A stretch of DNA of 64,000 nucleotides, from assembly GCA_007570785.1 (NCBI GenBank), contig ML662466.1:784378-848377 (forward strand). The letters are read 5' to 3'. The translations under genes were made by a program, and so were the position numbers. The notes under the pieces are model-generated. The model had not been told where the DNA came from, did no database searches, and worked only from the letters and a program-made list of their open reading frames with translations. Origin of the DNA: Antilocapra americana. Its lineage: Eukaryota; Chordata; Mammalia; Artiodactyla; Antilocapridae. Positions 32,126 through 43,040 of this stretch are shown here, in pieces (position 1 is the stretch's first letter; the number at the start of each line of letters is the position of its first letter).

Positions 32126-32420
32126 CAGTTCAGTTCAGTCACTAGGTCGTTCCTGACTTGTTGTGACCCCATGAGTTGCAGCATGCCATGCCTCCTTGTC
32201 CAAGATGAACTCCTGGAGCCCACCCAAACCCATCTCCATTTAGTCAGTGATGCCATCCAACCATTTCATTCCCTGTCATCCCCTCCTCCTGTCTTCAATC
32301 TTTCCCAGCATCAGGGTATTTTGGAATGGGTCAACACTTCTCACAAGGTGGCCAAAGTATTGGAGTTTCAGCTTCAACATCAGTCCTTCCAATGACCACC
32401 CAGGACTGACCTTGAGAAGA
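32126..32420 (-). mobile_element. BovB 3' terminal fragment
   Basis: Reversed terminus CAGTTCAGTTCAGTCACTAGG through GACCACCCAGGACTGACCTT. Only the last 290 bases of BovB are present. Confidence 0.9.
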
Positions 32421-35100
32421 ACAACAGCAGAAAAATTCCTATAAATAAAATTTAAAAATAAAGTTTTACTATTATCATTCTATGAGGCCACCATAACCCT
32501 AATATCAAAACCAGACAAATATGCAACAGAAAAAGAAAACTAGAGGCTAATATCACTGCAAAAATCCTTAACAGAATGCAAGCAAACAGAATAAACAGCA
32601 TATTAACATTAACATCATACATCATGACCAAGTAGGCTTTATCCCTGGGATGCAAGGATTCTTCAATATTTGCAAATCAATCAATGTGATACATCACATT
32701 AACAAATTCAAAGATAAAAACCACGTGATTATCTCAATAGATGCAAAGAAAGTCTTTGACAAAATTCAAAATCTATATGTCATTAAAAAAACCCTCCAGA
32801 AAGCAGGAATAGAAGGAATATACCTCAACATAATAAGAGCCATATATTATAAACCCTCCTCAAAAATAATCCTCAATGGTGAAAAATTGAAAACACTTCC
32901 CCTAAAGTCAGGAACAAGACAAGGAGGCCCACTCACCACTGCTATTCAACATAGTTTTGGAAATATTTGCCACAGCAAAAAGAGGAGAAAAAGAAATGAA
33001 AGGAATCCAGACTGGAAAAGAAGAAATAAAATGCCAACTGTTTGCAAATGGCATGATCCTCTATGTAGAAAACCAGAATATCAATAGAACTAATCACTGA
33101 GTATAGTAATGTTTCAGGATATAAAATTAAACCCCAGAAATCCCTTACATTACTATACACTAACAATGAAAAAAACAGAAAGATAAATTAAGGAAACTAT
33201 TCCATTCACCATTGAAACAAAAAGAATAAAATACTTAATAATAAATCTACCCAACGAAACAAAAGATCTATATACAGAAAACTATAAAACACTAATGAAA
33301 GAAATCAAAGAGGGCACAAATAGATGGAGAAATATACCATGTTCATGGGTTGGAAAAATCAATATAGTGAAAATGAGTATATGACCCAAAGCAATGTGTA
33401 GATTCAGTGCAATACCAATCAGGCTACCAATGATATTTTTCAGAGAACTAGAATAAATAATTTCACAATTTGTACTGAAATATAGTAAATCATGAATAGC
33501 CAAAGAATCTTGAGAAGGAAGAATTGGACTGGAGGGATCAACCTGCCTGACTTCAGACTATACTACCAAGTTGCAGTCATCAACAGAATATGGTACTGGC
33601 ACAAAGACAGAAACATACATAAATGGAACAAAAGAAAAAGCCCAGAGATAAATACTAGCACTTATGGGCACCTTATTTTTTTTTTTTTTTACAAAGGAAA
33701 CAAGAATATACAATGGAGAAAAGACAATCTCTTTAGCAAGTGGTGTTGGGAAAACTGGTCAACACTTGTAAACGACTGAAACTAGAATACTATGCACAAA
33801 AATAAACTCAAAATGGATTACAGCTCTAAATGTAAGACCAGAAACCATGAAACCCCTAGAGGAAAAAATAGGCAGAACACTCTCTGACATAAATCACAGT
33901 AGGATCCTCTATGATCCAACTCCCAGAGTAAAGGAAATAAAAGCAAAAATAAACAAAAGGCATCTAGTTGACTCAAAAATTTTTATGTAATGAAAGGAAA
34001 CTACAAGCAAGGTCAAGAGACAGCCTTCAGGATGGGAGAAAATAATAGCAAATGAAGCAACTGACAATGAATTAATCTCAAAAATATACAAGCAACTTCT
34101 GCAGCTCAACTCCAGAAAAATAAATGACCCAGTCAAAAACTGGGTTGAAGAACTAAACAGACATTTCTCCAAAGAAGACATACAAATGGCTAGCAAAGGC
34201 CGGAAAAGATGCTCAACACCACTCATTATCACAAAAATACAAATCAAACCACAACGAGGTCTTATCTCACGCTGGTCAAAATGACTGTTAATAAAGAGTG
34301 TACAAATAAAAAATGCTGGAGAGGATGCGGAGGAAAGGGTACCCTTTTGCACAGTTAGGGGGATGAAATCTAGTACAGCCACTATGGAGAACAGTATGGA
34401 GATTCCTTAAAAAACTGGAAATAGAACTGCCATAAAACCCAGCAATACCATGTTGGTCATACACACTAGGAAAACCAGGTTTGAAAGAGACACAAGTACC
34501 ACAATATTAGTCACAGCACTGTTTACAATAGCCAGGACATGGAAGCAACCTAGATGTCCATAGGCAGATGAGCGGATACAAAAATTTTGGTACATATACA
34601 CAATGGAATATTATTCAGCAATTAAAAAGACCACATTTGAATCAGTTCTAATGAGGTAGATGAAACAGTAGCCTATTTTACAGAGTGAAGTAAGTCAGAA
34701 AGAAAAACACCAATACAGTATATTAACACATATATATGGAATTTAGAAAGAGAGTAAGGATGACCCCATATATGAGACAGAAAAAGAAAAACAGATGTAA
34801 AGAACAGACTTTTCAACTCTGTGGGAGAAGGTGAGGATGGGACGTTTTGAGAGAATAGCATTGAATCGAGTATATCATCATATGTGAAACAGATCACCAG
34901 TCCATATTTGATGCATTACATAGGGTGCTCAGGGCTCATGCACAGGAATGACCCTGAGGGATGGGATGGAGAAGGAGCTGAGAGAGGGGTTCAGGATGCA
35001 GGACATAAGTAAGCCCATGGCTGATTCAAGTCAATGTAAGGCAAAACCCACTACACTATTATAAAGTTATTAGCCTTAAACTAATATAAATAAAAAGATA
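32421..35100 (+). mobile_element. L1 fragment: RT to 3' end
   Basis: Decayed ORF2 from about the start of RT. At 32,650-33,087 it reads [20 protein letters not shown] and [11 protein letters not shown]; the FADD position is mutated (TTTGCAAATGGC near 33,040). It then continues over [26 protein letters not shown] at about 33,540-33,620 to the Cys-rich tail, L1 3' UTR and an A-rich tail at 35,080-35,100. A T12 run at 33,676 is an internal expansion. Confidence 0.88.
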
Positions 35101-35765
35101 AAATCAGAAAATAAAATAAGATATAGTCTAAAGGTTTAACATAATAAAAGAATACATTTGAATCAGTTCTAATGATGTAGATAAAACTGGAGACTGTTAT
35201 ACTGAGTGAAGTAAGTCAGAAAGTAAAACACTAATACAGTATACTATCACATATATATGGGATTTAGAAAAATGGTAAGGATGACCATATATGTGAGACA
35301 GCAAAAGAAACACAGATGTGAAAGACAGAGTTCTGGACTCGATGTAAACTAGTACAACCACTGTGGAGAACAATGTGGTGAATCCTCGAAAAACTGGAAA
35401 TAGAACTGCCATATGATCCAGCAATCCCACTGCTGGGCATACAAACCGAGGAAACCAAACTTGAAAGAGACACACATACTCCAATGTTCATGGCAGCACT
35501 GTTGATAATAGCTGGGACATGGAAGCAACTTTGATGTCCATCAGCAGATGGATGGATAAGAAAGCTGTGGTACTTATACACAATGGAATATTACTCAGCC
35601 ATTGAAAAGAATACATTTGAATCAGTTCTAATGAGGTGTATGAAACTGGATCCTGTTATACAGAGTGAAGTAAGCCAGAAAGAAAAACACCAATACAGTA
35701 TACTAGCACATATATATGTAATTTAGAAAGATGATAATGATAATCCTATATGCGAGACAGAAAAG
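35101..35765 (+). mobile_element. Two further L1 3' ends in series
   Basis: 35,145-35,340 and 35,590-35,760 both begin AAGAATACATTTGAATCAG and run to the GAGACAGMAAAAG word. Between them, 35,341-35,589 is the preceding part of ORF2 (CCAGCAATCCCACTGCTGGG). With the end at 34,630-35,060 there are three L1 ends in a row, from successive insertions or local duplication. Confidence 0.82.
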
Positions 35766-36660
35766 GAGATATAGATCAGCCATTTGGACAAGTACAGAGG
35801 GTGATAATTGGCAGGATCTGGACCCCAGCTGAGGCATCACTCCTGGTCCAAGATGCTCACCAGGCATCTCTGAGGATACTATGTCTGAGACAGTGCACCG
35901 GGAGAGCAGATGTGACCCCAGCAGCTATCTGCAACAAAGGCTCCATCGCCATTAAAGATGCCAAGGCAAGAATAACTCACATTTCAGGAGCCTGCATCAA
36001 GCAACTGGCAGCCAAGACCATTATTTCAAAGGAAGAGAGGGAAAGATCAAGAAGAGCGCCATTGAAACATTTGCTTCTGTCACTCAGATCAAGAAACCCC
36101 TGACATGGAGAATCGCCTTAGTCTTGAATGTGTCCGTCCTCTGCCACCTAAGCTGAGTAACAGCAGGGCTTCCTCCCTAAGCGCTTCCTGTCCTGGGCTA
36201 CAAGAGACGTCCCTTTGATGAGATAATGCCCTCTGTTGAAGCTCTGACAAAACAGCCACACTGATTGTGAGATTTGGGTCCTGCAAAAAATACATGTCCT
36301 TTACCCAAGGTGAGAGGATAAATTACAAGATCTATGTACTTCTAAATTCCCACATACCATAAGCCTTGGTAATTTGTGTATATACACACACACCTCTGAA
36401 TTTATTCTTTTTAAAGATCTGACGAGGAACAAAGCTATTATTCTACATCCTCAGAATAACTAGGTGAAGTAATTATACTTGTTTTTTAATAAAAAAAGAT
36501 TATCTCACAGAAGATGATCTGACATTGCTGTTGTGATATTACTCACCTGAGTGATCATTTTCTCAATGAAATACTCATGTTGTTTCATCTGTTGTCAGTG
36601 CTGTCTAAAATTTTTAAAACCCACTAGACAATATTTGTATTAAGACAGTCATTTCAATCT
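35766..36660. other. Unassigned, non-repeat-looking stretch
   Basis: No TE family recognised. 35,750-36,103 is open on the plus strand for 117 codons (including DAKARITHISGACIKQLAAK), but its first codons are L1 tail and it has no upstream signals. Its base composition is richer in G and C than its surroundings, which would fit an old processed pseudogene or an LTR. I do not recognise the protein and do not call a gene. Confidence 0.3.
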
Positions 36661-36688
36661 TTTTTTTTTTAATGAGTTATAACAAATA

Positions 36689-36965
36689 TCAGAGAAGGCA
36701 ATGGCACCCCACTTCAGCACTCTTGCCTGGAAAATCCCATGGATAGAGGAGCCTGGTAGGCTGCAGTCAGTGGAGTTGCTGAGTGGATGCAACTGAATGA
36801 CTTCACTTTCAGTTTTCAACCTCATGCATTGGACAAGGAAATAGCCACCCACTCCAGCGTTTCTGCCTGGAGAATCCCAGTGACGGATGAGCCTGATGGG
36901 CTACCATTTGTGGGGTGATACAGAACCGGACATGACTGAAGCGACTTAGCAGCAGCAGCAGCACA
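36689..36965 (+). mobile_element. Bov-A2 SINE
   Basis: Starts AGAGAAGGCAATGGCACCCC, shows two BovA halves (TCTTGCCTGGAAAATCCCAT and TTCTGCCTGGAGAATCCCAG) joined by TTTCAGTTTTCAACCTCATG, and ends in AGCAGCAGCAGCAGC. AACAAATATCA before and AACAAAGATCA after are a near-perfect target duplication. Confidence 0.95.
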
Positions 36966-37310
36966 ACAAAGATCATACACATTGGTCTCTTTAAAAGTGA
37001 TGAATTTAGGACTAATTCTGGACTTACAGATTGGGCATCTCAGGATATCCTAAAGGGTAAAAATGCATAAATAAAAGAAGTACCTCAATCTCTTCATTTT
37101 CATCCTCTTCCCCTGCCCTGGAATTGGACCAATAAATTAGCAAGGTAGGCTCAACTACCCACACTTGCTGTTTAGGTAGTTGTCTATGACCAAGAAAGAG
37201 AAAAACTGAGAAAAACATCATAGCAAGTAAAAAATGTGGCTCTCTGAAAGCACAATTTGCCTCTGTTGATTTTTTTTTTCAGTTTAAAGACTGAATCTAA
37301 TATCATTTAA
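36966..37310. other. No feature recognised
   Basis: AT-rich unique-looking sequence without a supportable gene or repeat. Confidence 0.5.
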
Positions 37311-37660
37311 ATATACAAAAAATAGATATGAGGAGCTGGGATAATGGATAATGGAGAGATGATCATCAAAGGGTACATACTTTCAATTTTAAAATGAGTA
37401 AATTCTGAGGACCTAAAGAACAGCATGGAGACTCTAGTTAAAATTACTGTATTGTACACTTGAAAGTTGCCACGAATGTAGAGCATGAATGTTCTCACCA
37501 TGAAAACCACAGAAAAATGTAATTAAGTGAAGTTAAGTATGCACTATTAACCTTATTTCTGGAAACATTTTATAATATATATTCATATAAAATTATCACA
37601 TTGTACATCTTAAGCTTATACCATATATCAATCAATCTGTTGGAAAACACTGAAGGGAAA
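37311..37660 (+). mobile_element. Ancient L1 3' end
   Basis: Carries the well-known order GGGTACATACTTTCAATTTT, GACTCTAGTTAAAATTACTG, CTTGAAAGTTGCCACGAATG, ACATTGTACATCTTAAGCTT, which is typical of old mammalian L1 3' UTRs. Strongly diverged. Confidence 0.7.
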
Positions 37661-37739
37661 AAGTTAGCATAGAAGCAGGTATAATTTTTGTTGTGCATAC
37701 CTCTGGAGCTGAAGAGAAACATCTAGTGCATAGTCCATA

Positions 37740-37922
37740 GGCTCTGAGTTTCATGTACTCAGTAATTGTGTGGTTCCTGGGTGCTACAGCACAAATTCAA
37801 TAGATGAATTTATGGGCTTAGTTGCTCTGCAGCATGTGGAATCTTCCAGGACCAAGAATCAAACACACATCTCCTGCATTTATAGGCAGATTCTTTCCCA
37901 CTAAGCTATGAGGGAAACTCTG
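37740..37922 (-). mobile_element. CHR-type SINE
   Basis: Plus-strand words TGGGCTTAGTTGCTCTGCAG, GGAATCTTCCAGGACCAAG and CCTGCATTTATAGGCAGATTC are the reversed tail and tRNA-like head of a cetartiodactyl CHR element. Confidence 0.75.
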
Positions 37923-37974
37923 AAGTAAATTTCTTAATTTCTCACATTAGAATTCAGAAATTAATTTACATCAT

Positions 37975-38995
37975 AAAAAGACAGGAATGAGCTTTCAATG
38001 GCTAAAGCTATAGTAAATCGGGCAACATAATTACTTAAGTAAGTCATCTTTTATTAGTGTAAAATAAACATATAAGAGTCCATACTGATTTAAATAAATG
38101 ATTGAATATATGTGAAAGAATGGGCCGATTTCCCATGCAGATGAGTTTCAAATAATTAGCATAGGTAATTTGGCTCTCAGTGAGGTATTTTAATCCCTGT
38201 TACTTAAGAATGAAGTTCATATAGTTATTTCTTTCACAAAAAAGTACAAGAATATGGAGAAGGTGAAAAAAATAATAACTTGTCAGTGGAGTAACCTGAC
38301 AAACACTACTTCAGCCAGGTGGTCAAACTCAACAAAAAGGGATAATGCATACTGATAGTATCACATGATGAAAAGGACACTTTTCAATTTTTCACTCTGC
38401 AGTCTCCTTTCCCTGGAAATCTGTAGTCCCAAGCCAACAGAGAAACCTTCAGACAAATCCAAATTGAGCAACATTGTATAAAATACCTAACTAGAACTCT
38501 CCAAAACTATCAAGATCATAAAAATAAAGGAAGTCTGAGAAATTGTCACATCCAAGAAGAGACATGGCTATTAGATGCAGTATTGGATCTGGGATGAGTT
38601 TCTGGAATGGAAAAAGGCATTAGGCAAAAAAAAAGTCTTACTAGGAAATATTTGGAAATGAAGTTGACACTCTAGTTAATAACCATATGTGTGATTTATG
38701 GGAAATTTCTGAAGGATGGGAACTATTTTTGCTTTTGTTCTAAATCTAAAATTGTTCTGATTTTTTTAAGTTGTATTTCAAGTGTTCAGTGCACATTGTC
38801 ACATGTGGTCATACTTTACAGGTAGTTTTCTGTACTTTACTGCACATTAAAATATCAACAACACCAGTACAGTACCTTTATTTCAAGCCAGGGATGTACA
38901 GAAGCATGTGTAAAAGTGCCAGTATATAGCTGAATATGTTATTTGGGTATTAAGACTAACTTTTTTGGACATTTGAACAAATTTGACCTACAAAC
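37975..38995 (+). repeat. Left arm of a 1-kb inverted repeat
   Basis: Runs collinear, in reverse complement, with 42,485-41,386. Landmarks in order: GACAGGAATGAGCTTTC, CATACTGATTTAAATAAATG, ATTTGGCTCTCAGTG, ACAAACACTACTTCAGCC, AACTATCAAGATCATAAA, GAGAAATTGTCACATCCAAG, GGGATGAGTTTCTGGAATGG, GGGAAATTTCTGAAGGATGG and TTGAACAAATTTGACCT. Much of it resembles old L1 3' UTR. Confidence 0.8.
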
Positions 38996-39074
38996 ACACC
39001 TCAGGAGGAAATTCTTTCATATGCAGCACACGTCCTATAGGAGACAATACTGAAACCGAGAAAAAGGCCCTCAT

Positions 39075-39185
39075 CTGTTAACACTGGTACCTGATCTTCT
39101 ACCTCTAGCCTCCAGAATAATGAAAAGCCAATTTGTGTTGTTCACAAGTTGCATTGTGCATGGTTTTGTGCTGGTCCGGCATAAA
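39075..39185 (+). mobile_element. MaLR-type LTR relic
   Basis: The words ACCTCTAGCCTCCAGAATAAT and TTGTGTTGTTCACAAGTTGC follow the order of the end of mammalian MaLR LTRs. Short and diverged, so tentative. Confidence 0.4.
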
Positions 39186-39372
39186 TGGACCCAGATATTT
39201 ACACAAAAATGCACACACACATTATAAAGGTAAAGGTGTAACTTTATACCAGAAAATGAAAGTTTGTTCAACAAACTGTAATGGAACTATTTAGTAACAT
39301 TCTTGAAATAATATAAACTTGAATAATTATTTCTCTGTACCTCATAATTCATATATAAATTCCTTACCTGAA

Positions 39373-40390
39373 ATGGAGCCATGGTGGGCCAGAGTAAGAT
39401 GTCCAAGTTAAAGTAGAAGTGAAGAAGTTATCCATGCAGTCAGAGTAGCCTAGTCTGAGGAGTAAAACTCAAATCGCATGAAGTGATAACATCCACAGAA
39501 GCAGGGAAGAAATGAGTGTTGCGTGAGATATCAGAACTTGAGCAGCAAAAACAGGATATCCATGTTAGGACTTGTCATAGGTAGTCAGTGCCTAAGTGGG
39601 ATTAAGAGACATTAAGGCAAAGAGCAGCTTGCCAGAAGTCCTGTTAGTCCATAGGATATTAAATAGGAGGTTGGACTGCATGCAGATTAGAAGCCTACAT
39701 CTGGAGAAGAGGAAATCCACAATGAGGAGGAAATTTTGTGTTCAAAATCAGAAGCCAAGCAAGGGGAGTTGGTCATTCATGCATGTAGGTGGGCAATCCT
39801 GTGTAGGACATAGAGGCTGAGTAGAATGAAAAGAATACCTGCACAAAGGGGGTGTCACAGTGCAGAATATCAAAGCCCAAGCAGGGTAAGAGCAGCATGT
39901 TCATGAAAGTGTTGATTGGAGTGGGTATCAGAGTCTGCATATGAGAAAGGCATTTGCATGGGTTGAGGACAATCCAGAATGTTATGTTATATGATATATA
40001 TATGGAGTCTGAGATATATATCAAGGATGCACACCAACACTAAGGCATGCACTTTCATAGGTACACTTTTCAAAATTTCCCTAATGAGAGGAACTGGGAA
40101 ATAATGAATATATATAGGCCTCGTGCATTGGATTCAATATCCCATCTTCCATGATATCTACTTGAACATTCATGGAGAAATTGTTAATTATATAACTAGG
40201 GTAGGGAAAGTACAAGATGAGCCTGGAATATCTTGTACCAAAAGCATTAAATTATTCAAAGTATTATGAGGAGATGTCAAAAGGGTAGACAAGGCAGCTT
40301 AAAGAGGTTTCCACTGTCCAATATTGGAGAGATCTGAACATCAAAATAAATAATGCTAGTGAGAGATCATGATTCATTTGGTAAAACAAG
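39373..40390 (+). repeat. Degenerate internal repeats, old L1 5' UTR-like
   Basis: From 39,373 to about 39,970 variants of a phrase such as CAAGCAGGGTAAGAGCAGCATG and GTGTCACAGTGCAGAATATC recur every 35-45 bases with heavy divergence. This style is known from 5' regions of ancient mammalian L1s. 39,980-40,390 has no clear structure. The family assignment is inference. Confidence 0.4.
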
Positions 40391-40425
40391 AAACTATTAG
40401 TAAAAGATATAAAATTTAATAAATC

Positions 40426-40451
40426 TAATATATATATATGAGAGAGATCTA

Positions 40452-40497
<46 letters not shown>

Positions 40498-40500
40498 TCT
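40426..40500. repeat. (TA)n and (GA)n microsatellite
   Basis: Two TA runs, each ending in GAGAGAGATCT, the second extended to a GA run of about 13 units. It looks like a duplicated TA-GA motif. Confidence 0.92.
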
Positions 40501-41385
40501 CCTTTAAAATACAAAAAACAAAAACAATAATTACATGTCAGAGAAGAGTAACTTGACTGTGGAGAAGCTTGAGTGCAACTGCTTCAATCAAGTGATCCAA
40601 GAGAGCACCTTCAATAATAGGAAACATTGAAATCATGAACCATTTGCTAGAATGAGATAATATGAATACAATGACATTTCTATCATTTTACTCAAAAATG
40701 AAAAACATGAAATTAATCACGAGCAAATACTGGATTACCAAAATGGAGGAAATTTTAGAAAATAACTGACCTTGAGTTTTGGCATCTGAGTAATAGTGGC
40801 TTCATAGAATGAACTGGGAAATGTCCCTTTCCACTCCTATGGATACATTTATAATGCATGTGGAGAATTGGTATGATTTTGTATCTAAATATTTGGGAGA
40901 GCAATTTGCCAGGGAGGATATCTGCATTTAGATGTGTTGGTGGAAGGAGGTGTTGTGAAGTGGCACTGGGGAGAATTTTTTAAGTTATTAATTATATGGT
41001 TTAGTATTCAGATTTTTATTTTCTTCTTGAGTCAATTTCAGTCATTTTTGTATTTCTAGAAATATGTAAATTTACTCATATTTTCTAATTTGCACCATGG
41101 TGTTCCCTTACAATCACATTTATTTCTCTAATATTGGTAATAATTTTTCCTTTTTTCTTCCAGTTTTAGTAACTTATGTCTTATTCTTCTCTTTAATCAA
41201 TATAATTAAAGTCATGTCAGTTTATTAATCTTTCTAAGTGAGCAGCTTTTGATTTGCTGATACTCTGTGTTTTTTCTCTTCTCTGTTTCATTTAATTTGC
41301 CCTTGTATATAATACTTACTATGTCTGCTTATATTGAGTTTTTCCTAGCTTTGGTGGTGTCTTTTCATTTTCATTCTTCTGAAAA
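40501..41385 (-). mobile_element. Ancient L1 pieces
   Basis: 40,501-40,770 resembles the same old L1 3' UTR family as the inverted-repeat arms, in plus orientation (GAAGAGTAACTTGACTG, ATGAAATTAATCACGAGC). 40,771-41,385 is reversed ORF2 of an ancient L1 (TTCATAGAATGAACTGGGAA, GAGCAGCTTTTGATTTGCTG, the latter being the reverse of the QKPKAAH-type region). No open frame. Confidence 0.6.
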
Positions 41386-42485
41386 TACAGTTGACCTTGA
41401 ACAATGAACTGTACTCGTCCACTTTTACAATTTTTTTTTTTTTTTGCAGTATGCATGAGAGCACTGACCTTAGTGCCCAACTGACAGATTTGGCTAAATA
41501 TTGCTACTTTTACCCATGTCTCCTGGCTTTCTTGCCTTGGAATAGAGGTACTGAACTAATGTACTCTATACAGTACTGTATAGTAAGGACACAAAAGCAC
41601 AAACACTTGTCTAATATGCATGCATGTGGCAAAATCCACCAGGCACACTAAAACTTTAAAGAATTTTAGAACAATTTTAGATAGGTGAAAGAAAAAGAAA
41701 AGATAGTTCCCATATATCAGAAATTTCCCTTGAATTACACGTACCTTAATTAACGAGAGTTCTAACTTCATTTTTAAGTTTTTTTTTTCTATTAAGATTT
41801 TCTTAACTTCATCTATTGTCCTTTTTCGCTTCAGAAACTCATCCCAGATCCCACAGTGAATTTAGTAGTCATGTCTCTTTAGACTCTTCTTGGATGTGAC
41901 AATTTCTCAGACATCCCTTATATTTATGATCTTGATAGTTTTGAGGAGTTCTAGTCAGGTATTTTATAAAATCATCCTCAACTTGGAGTTCTCTGATGTT
42001 TATTCTATTAGCTTGGTACTCTTGATTTGAGGGCAGGAAGGCTATAGAGGTGGAGTGTCCTTTTCAATGTGAGATTCAATCAACGTGCCTTATTCCTCTT
42101 AATGTTAACATTGACACACACTTTGGCTAAAATAGTGTTTGTCAGATTATTCTAACTCAAGTTACTCTTTTTCTCCCTCTCCATATTTTTTATATATTTT
42201 TTGGAGGTAAGTCACTATATTTAGCTCAATCTTAAGGAATAGGTACTTACAATCCATCTTCCTGACAGCCAAATCATCTATAAAAATTATTGGAAATCTG
42301 TCTGTATGGGAAATTGATCTATTTTCTCACATGGGTTCAATTACTTATTTGTAGCAGTATGAACTCATAGACATTTATTTTATCCTTGGGGATATAATCT
42401 CAAAAGACAACTTACTGAAACGATTATGTTGCTTATTTTTGTTATAATTATGGCCAGTAGGAGGTCATTCCTTTCTTTTTTGAGA
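41386..42485 (-). repeat. Right arm of the 1-kb inverted repeat
   Basis: Reverse complement of 37,975-38,995, beginning ACAGTTGACCTTGAACAATG and passing GATCTTGATAGTTTTGAG and CCACAGTGAATTTAGTAGTC. A T15 run near 41,431-41,445 is present only in this arm. The spurious open frames inside are not genes. Confidence 0.8.
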
Positions 42486-43040
42486 TAAACCCATTACTAT
42501 GGGATTTCTTTTTTGAGCAATTTATTTTTGCCACAAATAGATCCTCCAGACTCTTCCATATTTCTATATTCATTCATTTCTCCAAGAAAACTGATTATTT
42601 TATTGGAAAACAGTATTGGTAACCAAGATTCGTGCTTCCTTCTAGGTGTATTTCTTTCATATATCAGGAGAGCTTTTTGTTGTTGTTGTTGTTTGTTTGT
42701 TTTTCTGGACCACTTCAGGATACAGAATAAAAAAATAAATACATGCATGCATAGTATTTTTCTCAGTTCAAGTCTTTTGTTCATTTCAAGGCAACATATA
42801 TAGTAATACTAGGATTGTTAACCTGTAGCCCTGTGGAAAATAGCACAATCAACTAGATTACAGTATTTTCTCTTCTTCTTTCAGTCTTGCAAATCCACTC
42901 GTTTCCTAAGTTACTTAACTTAATGGATCTTAGTGAGGTAGTTCTATACATTTAATAAAATTAGACTGCTTATTCAAATTATGCTCTACATTCTTTCATT
43001 ACAATTAGTTGATTAATTTTATTTGGAGGCTTATTGTTTA
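42486..43040. other. No gene; short (TTG)n/(TTTG)n tract
   Basis: TTGTTGTTGTTGTTG followed by TTTGTTTGTTTTT at about 42,675-42,702. The rest is AT-rich sequence that I cannot assign. Confidence 0.6.

Noticed and set aside
32650..33087. A 145-codon frame as a host gene
   Set aside because: It is a piece of L1 ORF2 reverse transcriptase with a mutated active site.
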